Origin: CAVQCX01 sp050050175
GTDB taxonomy: Bacteria > Pseudomonadota > Gammaproteobacteria > Chromatiales > Chromatiaceae
Length of the DNA: 17,352 nucleotides
Direction: 5' to 3'
NCBI GenBank assembly: GCA_050050175.1
Contig: JASFUT010000033.1
Coordinates: 1 to 17,352, forward strand
Positions 13,303 to 17,352 of the stretch are shown in pieces; the stretch's first letter is position 1, and each line of letters opens with the position of its first letter. The notes beneath the pieces are model-generated. The model worked only from the letters and a program-made list of their open reading frames with translations, was not told the origin of the DNA and did no database searches. The translations under genes were made by a program, and so were the position numbers.

Positions 13303-14763
13303 TCAGACGACCACCGACGGCACCTGCCGGTGCCAGTCGGTCTCCATCTGGAGCCGGTGGGCGACGTTGAGCAGCCGACCCTCCTGGAAGTAGTCACCGA
13401 TGATCTGCAGCCCCACCGGCAGTCCCCCCGCACTCGGCGCGGGGACCGACATGGCGGGCAGGCCCGCGAGGTTGGCGGCAATGGTGTAGATGTCGTTCAG
13501 ATACATGGTGACCGGGTCGTCGAGCTTCTCCCCGAGTCCGAAGGCAACCGCCGGGGTTGTCGGCCCCATGATGACGTCCACCTGCTCGAAGGCCCGTCGG
13601 AAATCGTCGGAGATCAGCTGGCGTACCTGCTGCGCCTTGAGGTAGTAGGCGTCGTAGTAGCCGGCCGACAGGGCGTAGGTGCCGATCAGAATACGCCGTT
13701 TGACCTCGGCCCCGAAGCCCTCGCCCCGCGAGCGCTTGTAGAGGTCCTCGAGGTCCCGCGGGGCCTCGCAACGGTGTCCGAACCGCACCCCGTCGTAGCG
13801 GGCCAGGTTGGAAGAGGCCTCCGCCGGGGCCACCACGTAGTACACCGGCACGGCCAGCGCGGTATTGGGCAGGCTGATGTCCACCACCGTGGCGCCGAGG
13901 CGCCGATATTCGCCGATCGCCGTCTCGATCGAGGCGGCCACGCCCCCGTCCAGCCCTTCCTCGAAGTACTCTCTCGGCAGGCCGATCCGCAGGCCTTGGA
14001 TGGGCCGCTCGAGCTCCGCCCGGTAGTCGGGAACGGCCTCGTCGGCGCTGGTGGAGTCCCGGGGGTCGAAGCCGGCCATGGCCTGCAGCAGCGCGGCGGC
14101 ATCCTCGGCGCTGCGCGCCATGGGTCCGGCCTGGTCCAGGCTGGAGGCGAAGGCGATCATCCCGTAGCGTGATACCCGGCCGTAGCTCGGCTTCAGCCCG
14201 GTGATTCCTGTAAGCGCCGCCGGCTGGCGGATCGAGCCGCCGGTGTCCGTTCCCGTTGCGGCAGGGGTCAGACGGGCGGCGACCGCCGCAGCGGACCCGC
14301 CCGAGGAGCCCCCCGGGACGCGGGCCGGATCCCAGGGGTTGCGCACCGCCCCGTACCAGCTGGTCTCATTGGACGACCCCATGGCGAACTCGTCCATGTT
14401 GGTCTTCCCGAGCACGACGGCGCCTGCTTCGCTGAGCCGGGCGACAACGGTGGCGTCGTAGGGGGCGACGAAGGTGTCGAGCATCCGCGACCCGCAGCTG
14501 GTGCGCAGCCCGTCAGTGCAGAAGATGTCCTTGTGGGCGATGGGCACCCCCGTCAGCGGCCCGCCCTTGCCGTCCCGGATCCGGGCGTCGGCCCGCTCGG
14601 CCTCCCCGATCGCCCGGTCGGCGGCAACGGTGATGAAGGCATTGAGCTCCGTGTCCAGGCGCTCGATGCGCTCGAGGAAGTGCCGGACCAGCTCGACGCT
14701 GGAGAAAGCCCCCCCGCGCAGCCCGGCGGCCAGATCGGCGACGCTGTTCTCGTGCAGTGACAT
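13303..14763 (-). CDS. gatA: Asp/Glu-tRNA amidotransferase subunit A
   Basis: GatA is the glutaminase of GatCAB, releasing ammonia from glutamine for transfer to the tRNA-bound amino acid. The 486-residue protein carries the amidase-signature triad: Lys78 in GVPIAHKDIFC, the cis-Ser Ser153 in VPGGSSGGSAAAV, and the nucleophile Ser177 in GTDTGGSIRQPAA. NMDEFAMGSSNETSWYG and GLKPSYGRVSRYG are also typical. Numbering is one less than in the Staphylococcus aureus protein. The ATG at 14761-14763 has AGGTAA just upstream. It lies 115 nt downstream of gatC in the gatC-gatA-gatB order. Confidence 0.97.
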   Translation of the reverse strand: MSLHENSVADLAAGLRGGAFSSVELVRHFLERIERLDTELNAFITVAADRAIGEAERADARIRDGKGGPLTGVPIAHKDIFCTDGLRTSCGSRMLDTFVAPYDATVVARLSEAGAVVLGKTNMDEFAMGSSNETSWYGAVRNPWDPARVPGGSSGGSAAAVAARLTPAATGTDTGGSIRQPAALTGITGLKPSYGRVSRYGMIAFASSLDQAGPMARSAEDAAALLQAMAGFDPRDSTSADEAVPDYRAELERPIQGLRIGLPREYFEEGLDGGVAASIETAIGEYRRLGATVVDISLPNTALAVPVYYVVAPAEASSNLARYDGVRFGHRCEAPRDLEDLYKRSRGEGFGAEVKRRILIGTYALSAGYYDAYYLKAQQVRQLISDDFRRAFEQVDVIMGPTTPAVAFGLGEKLDDPVTMYLNDIYTIAANLAGLPAMSVPAPSAGGLPVGLQIIGDYFQEGRLLNVAHRLQMETDWHRQVPSVVV

Positions 14764-14878
14764 GGGCTTACCTGGTGTCCTGTTCCGTGAGTAGGTTAGG
14801 TCTGGGAGCCCCGCAAGCGGCCCAGGACAAGGCGCGAGCCGACGGCCGCGCCCCGCAAGCCGAGCGGCGCCCGCTGCG

Positions 14879-15166
14879 TCACTCGATGACCTTGGGCACC
14901 AGGTAGAGGCCGCCCTCTGTAGCCGGCGCGACGGCCTGGAACTTCTCTCGCCCGTCCTCCTCGGTCACCTCGTCCGGGCGCAGGCGCTGGGCCATGTGCA
15001 GGGGGTGGGCCATGGGTGCGACGCTGCGGGTGTCCACGGCGCTCAGCTGGTCCACGAGGCCCAGGATGTCGGACAGATCCCGGGCCACGCCGTCCAGCTC
15101 GGCCTCGCTCACCGCGAGCCTCGCCAAGTGTGCGATCCGTTCTACATCCCCGCGTTCCAGCGACAT
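14879..15166 (-). CDS. gatC: Asp/Glu-tRNA amidotransferase subunit C
   Basis: GatC is the small subunit that wraps around GatA and ties it to GatB. The 95-residue product from the ATG at 15164-15166 starts MSLERGDVERIAHLARLAVS and ends EGGLYLVPKVIE, both standard for the family. GAGG lies about 5 nt upstream of the start. The frame is open upstream to 15367, but the extra 67 residues are rich in Arg/Ala and unlike GatC. It is the first gene of the gat operon, divergent from mreB. Confidence 0.95.
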   Translation of the reverse strand: MSLERGDVERIAHLARLAVSEAELDGVARDLSDILGLVDQLSAVDTRSVAPMAHPLHMAQRLRPDEVTEEDGREKFQAVAPATEGGLYLVPKVIE

Positions 15167-15278
15167 GATGGCCTCGCGCTCGACTTGATCCCAACGGAAA
15201 AAGGCCGTCAAATTACCACAGATCCCGGCGGGAGTGCAGACCGCGGCGGCTCTCCGGGGTGGGGGTGCGCTCCGTTTC

Positions 15279-15307
15279 TTGCCGCAATCCCTGGCCATTG
15301 CTAGATT
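15279..15307 (+). promoter_or_regulatory. mreB: Candidate promoter of mreB
   Basis: TTGCCG (15279-15284) and TAGATT (15302-15307) are spaced 17 nt apart, each 4 of 6 to sigma-70 consensus, in the 222-nt divergent gap between gatC and mreB. The leader would be about 75 nt. The gatC promoter on the other strand is not clear to me. Confidence 0.35.
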
Positions 15308-15388
15308 ACGCCCTTCCGCCAAGAGGGCGCGCAGACGCTTTGGGCCCGGCGTCGGACCAATAATCAATCCACTGGAAGCTTTCGCTCT

Positions 15389-16438
15389 ATGTTGCTAAGA
15401 CGCATTCGGGGGCTGTTCTCGAACGACCTCTCCATCGACCTGGGCACGGCCAACACCCTGATTTACGCGCGCGGGCAGGGGATCGTCCTGAGCGAGCCCT
15501 CGGTGGTCGCCATCCGCCACGACCGGGGCCCCGGCGGCAGCAAGTCCGTGGTGGCGGTCGGCGAAGAGGCCAAGCAGATGCTCGGCCGAACCCCTAACAA
15601 CATCACGGCCATCCGTCCGATGAAGGAGGGCGTCATCGCGGATTTCACCGTGACCGAGAAGATGCTGCAGTACTTCATCCACAAGGTGCACGAGACCAAG
15701 ATCCTGAGGCCGAGCCCGCGGGTCCTGATCTGCGTTCCCTGCGGATCCACCCAGGTCGAGCGGCGCGCGATCAAGGAGTCTGCGGCCGGCGCGGGCGCCC
15801 GGGAGGTCTACCTGATCGAGGAGCCCATGTCGGCGGCCATCGGTGCGGGACTGCCCGTGGACGAACCCCGCGGCTCCATGGTGCTCGACGTGGGCGGGGG
15901 CACCTCGGAGGTGGCAATCATCTCTCTCAATGGAATCGTCTACTCCAACTCCGTGCGCATCGGGGGCGACAAGTTCGACGAGGCGATCATCAGCTACGTC
16001 AGGCGCAACTACGGCACGCTCATCGGAGAAGCCACCGCCGAGCGGATCAAGAAGGAGATCGGATCGGCCTATCCCGGGAACGAGGTCCAGGAGATCGAGG
16101 TCAAAGGCCGGAACCTCGCTGAGGGCGTGCCCCGCAGCTTCACACTGAACAGCAACGAGATCCTGGAGGCACTGCAGGAGCCGCTGTCCGGGATCGTCGG
16201 TGCGGTCAAGACCGCTCTGGAACAGACCCCGCCGGAGCTGGGCGCCGACGTCGCAGAGCGCGGCATCGTGCTAACCGGCGGAGGGGCGCTGCTGCGGGAC
16301 CTGGACCGTCTCGTCGAGGAAGAGACCGGCCTCCCCGTCGTGGTGGCGGAGGACCCGCTGACCTGCGTTGCGCGGGGCGGCGGCCGGGCCCTGGAGCTGA
16401 TCGACGAGCGCGGCGGGGATTTCTTCGCGGTAGAATAA
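15389..16438 (+). CDS. mreB: Rod-shape actin homologue MreB
   Basis: MreB forms ATP-dependent membrane-bound filaments that direct lateral peptidoglycan synthesis and keep rod shape. The 349 residues follow E. coli MreB almost line for line. LLRRIRGLFSNDLSIDLGTANTLIYA gives the membrane helix and phosphate-1 motif (seen in two parts). LIEEPMSAAIGAGLPV and VLDVGGGTSEVAIISL give phosphate 2. IVLTGGGALLRDLDRL is the adenosine motif and EDPLTCVARGGGRALE the C-terminus. The ATG at 15389 has only a weak site (TGGAAG, about 9 nt upstream). It leads the mre operon and is divergent from gatCAB, as in Pseudomonas. Confidence 0.98.
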   Translation: MLLRRIRGLFSNDLSIDLGTANTLIYARGQGIVLSEPSVVAIRHDRGPGGSKSVVAVGEEAKQMLGRTPNNITAIRPMKEGVIADFTVTEKMLQYFIHKVHETKILRPSPRVLICVPCGSTQVERRAIKESAAGAGAREVYLIEEPMSAAIGAGLPVDEPRGSMVLDVGGGTSEVAIISLNGIVYSNSVRIGGDKFDEAIISYVRRNYGTLIGEATAERIKKEIGSAYPGNEVQEIEVKGRNLAEGVPRSFTLNSNEILEALQEPLSGIVGAVKTALEQTPPELGADVAERGIVLTGGGALLRDLDRLVEEETGLPVVVAEDPLTCVARGGGRALELIDERGGDFFAVE

Positions 16439-16711
16439 CCGCCGCCGGGGTCGGCAGCCCGGTGAGCGGGCCGATGAGCTGTCTGTTCCTTCAGGAGCGC
16501 GAGACCGGCAGGTCGGATGAAGGCAGAGGTGCCGGGATGATCGTCCGCGCTTCCCCTTGGCCACACATCGGGCACCCGCGCGCATTCGAATACCCGGTTC
16601 GGATGACGCACCTTGAGCCCGGTGCAGGACCTTTGCTCCTCGCCAGCCCGCTCGACGGTCCGGGGTCGCCCGCTGCTGGCGGGCACTCCGGTCAACTGAG
16701 GTCCTCTAGCG
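16439..16711 (+). other. Long mreB-mreC intergenic region
   Basis: This 273-nt gap is long for mreB-mreC. It contains two small inverted repeats: GCCCG/CGGGC (16457-16471) and GCCCGC/GCGGGC (16668-16684, 5-nt loop). An 84-codon frame from GTG 16462 ends in TAA at 16714-16716, overlapping the mreC start; its sequence is not recognisable and I do not call it a gene. No T-run follows either hairpin, so read-through into mreC is expected. Confidence 0.5.
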
Positions 16712-17352
16712 ATTAAACCGATCTTCGCACAAGGACCGTCGCAGGCGGCCCGGGTCGTCGTGGCGGCGGTCGTCTCCCTGGCGCTGATGGTCGCGGATCA
16801 CCGCTACGATCACATGGAGACGGTGCGCTCGGCGCTTTCGGTGGTGACCTACCCCCTGCACCTGCTGGCCGAGTCGCCGGTCACGCTCACCCGCTGGGTG
16901 GATGAGACCTTCTCCACCCGGCGCGAGCTCTACCGGGACAATCAGCGCCTGCACGAGCAGAACCTCAAGCTCCAGGGGCGTCTGCAGAAGCTTGCGGCCC
17001 TGGAGTCGGAGAACATGCGCCTGCGCAGCCTGCTCGAGTCCTCTTTCAAGGTGGGGGACCGGGTGCTGGTGGCCGAGCTCCTGGCCGTGGACCTGGACCC
17101 TTACAAGCAGCACGTCCTGATCAACCGGGGCAGCACCTCGGGCGTCTACGAGGGCCAGCCGGTTCTCGACGCCGACGCGGTGATGGGGCAGGTGACCCAC
17201 GTCAGCCCGTTCACCTCCACGGTGGTGCTGATCACCGACACCAGCCATGCCCTGCCCGTGCAGGTCAACCGCAACGGGCTGCGCACCATCGCGGTCGGAA
17301 CGGGCAGGGTCAACGCCCTGGAGCTGCCCCACCTGCCCAATAACGCGGACAT
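16712..17352 (+). CDS. mreC: Rod-shape protein MreC, 3' end beyond window
   Basis: MreC is an inner-membrane protein with a periplasmic coiled coil and beta domains that activates the elongasome with MreB, MreD, PBP2 and RodA. The first 213 codons are present. KPIFAQGPSQAARVVV aligns with the conserved E. coli start MKPIFSRGPS. A single membrane helix follows (VVVAAVVSLALMVAD), then a coiled coil around residues 70-110 (ENMRLRSLL). The beta domain has DPYKQHVLINRGSTSGVYEG and TDTSHALPVQVNRNG. The codon matching the initiator Met is ATT (16712-16714). The in-frame stop TGA at 16697 leaves only GGT CCT CTA GCG before it, so no ATG, GTG, TTG or CTG start exists there. GAGG lies 10 nt upstream. 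Confidence 0.93.
   Translation, partial: MKPIFAQGPSQAARVVVAAVVSLALMVADHRYDHMETVRSALSVVTYPLHLLAESPVTLTRWVDETFSTRRELYRDNQRLHEQNLKLQGRLQKLAALESENMRLRSLLESSFKVGDRVLVAELLAVDLDPYKQHVLINRGSTSGVYEGQPVLDADAVMGQVTHVSPFTSTVVLITDTSHALPVQVNRNGLRTIAVGTGRVNALELPHLPNNAD

Noticed and set aside
16462..16716. 84-codon frame between mreB and mreC
   Set aside because: GTG start, no ribosome site seen, no recognisable sequence; its overlap with the mreC start is noted but it is not called a gene.

Overview
The window is GC-rich chromosomal DNA from a gammaproteobacterium. The gene order ispE-lolB-TPR lipoprotein / hemA-prfA-prmC-moeB, with a tRNA-Gln after ispE, matches the arrangement known from Pseudomonas and relatives. 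The block gatB-gatA-gatC / mreB-mreC is a second conserved gammaproteobacterial cluster. The protein sequences (RF1, MreB, HemA) are clearly gammaproteobacterial. A purple-sulfur or halophilic lineage such as Ectothiorhodospiraceae is a guess from GC content and style only.

Layout. (1) 1-522: tRNA-Gln(TTG) on the minus strand, set in a non-coding region full of repeats. These are an 81-bp tandem array, a 22-bp perfect palindrome, a duplicated tRNA 3' end and several hairpins. (2) 523-3746, minus strand: a tightly packed operon of a TPR lipoprotein, lolB and ispE, probably reading on through the repeats into tRNA-Gln. (3) 3747-3931: divergent promoter region. (4) 3932-7142, plus strand: hemA, prfA and prmC, joined by 1-4 nt overlaps. 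This links tetrapyrrole synthesis from Glu-tRNA with translation termination and release-factor methylation. (5) 7176-9211: a small unnamed Cys/His-rich protein, moeB, and a periplasmic DUF3365-type haem protein with its own promoter. (6) 9367-11612: a class I methyltransferase overlapping by 4 nt a membrane ArnT/PMT-like glycosyltransferase. (7) 11652-15166, minus strand: gatC-gatA-gatB, the tRNA-dependent amidotransferase. (8) 15389 to the right edge, plus strand: mreB and a truncated mreC, the cell-shape genes.

Most genes are housekeeping and ordinary, and I see no defence system, prophage, IS element or CRISPR array. The parts that deserve a second look are: five copies of one 11-mer (GGCGGCAGGAT, the tRNA-Gln T-arm/acceptor sequence) within 260 bp around tRNA-Gln, together with the 81-bp tandem array; a perfect 23-bp inverted repeat inside prfA; an apparent ATT start codon for mreC behind an unusually long mreB-mreC gap; and the small HMA-like Cys/His-rich protein inserted between prmC and moeB.
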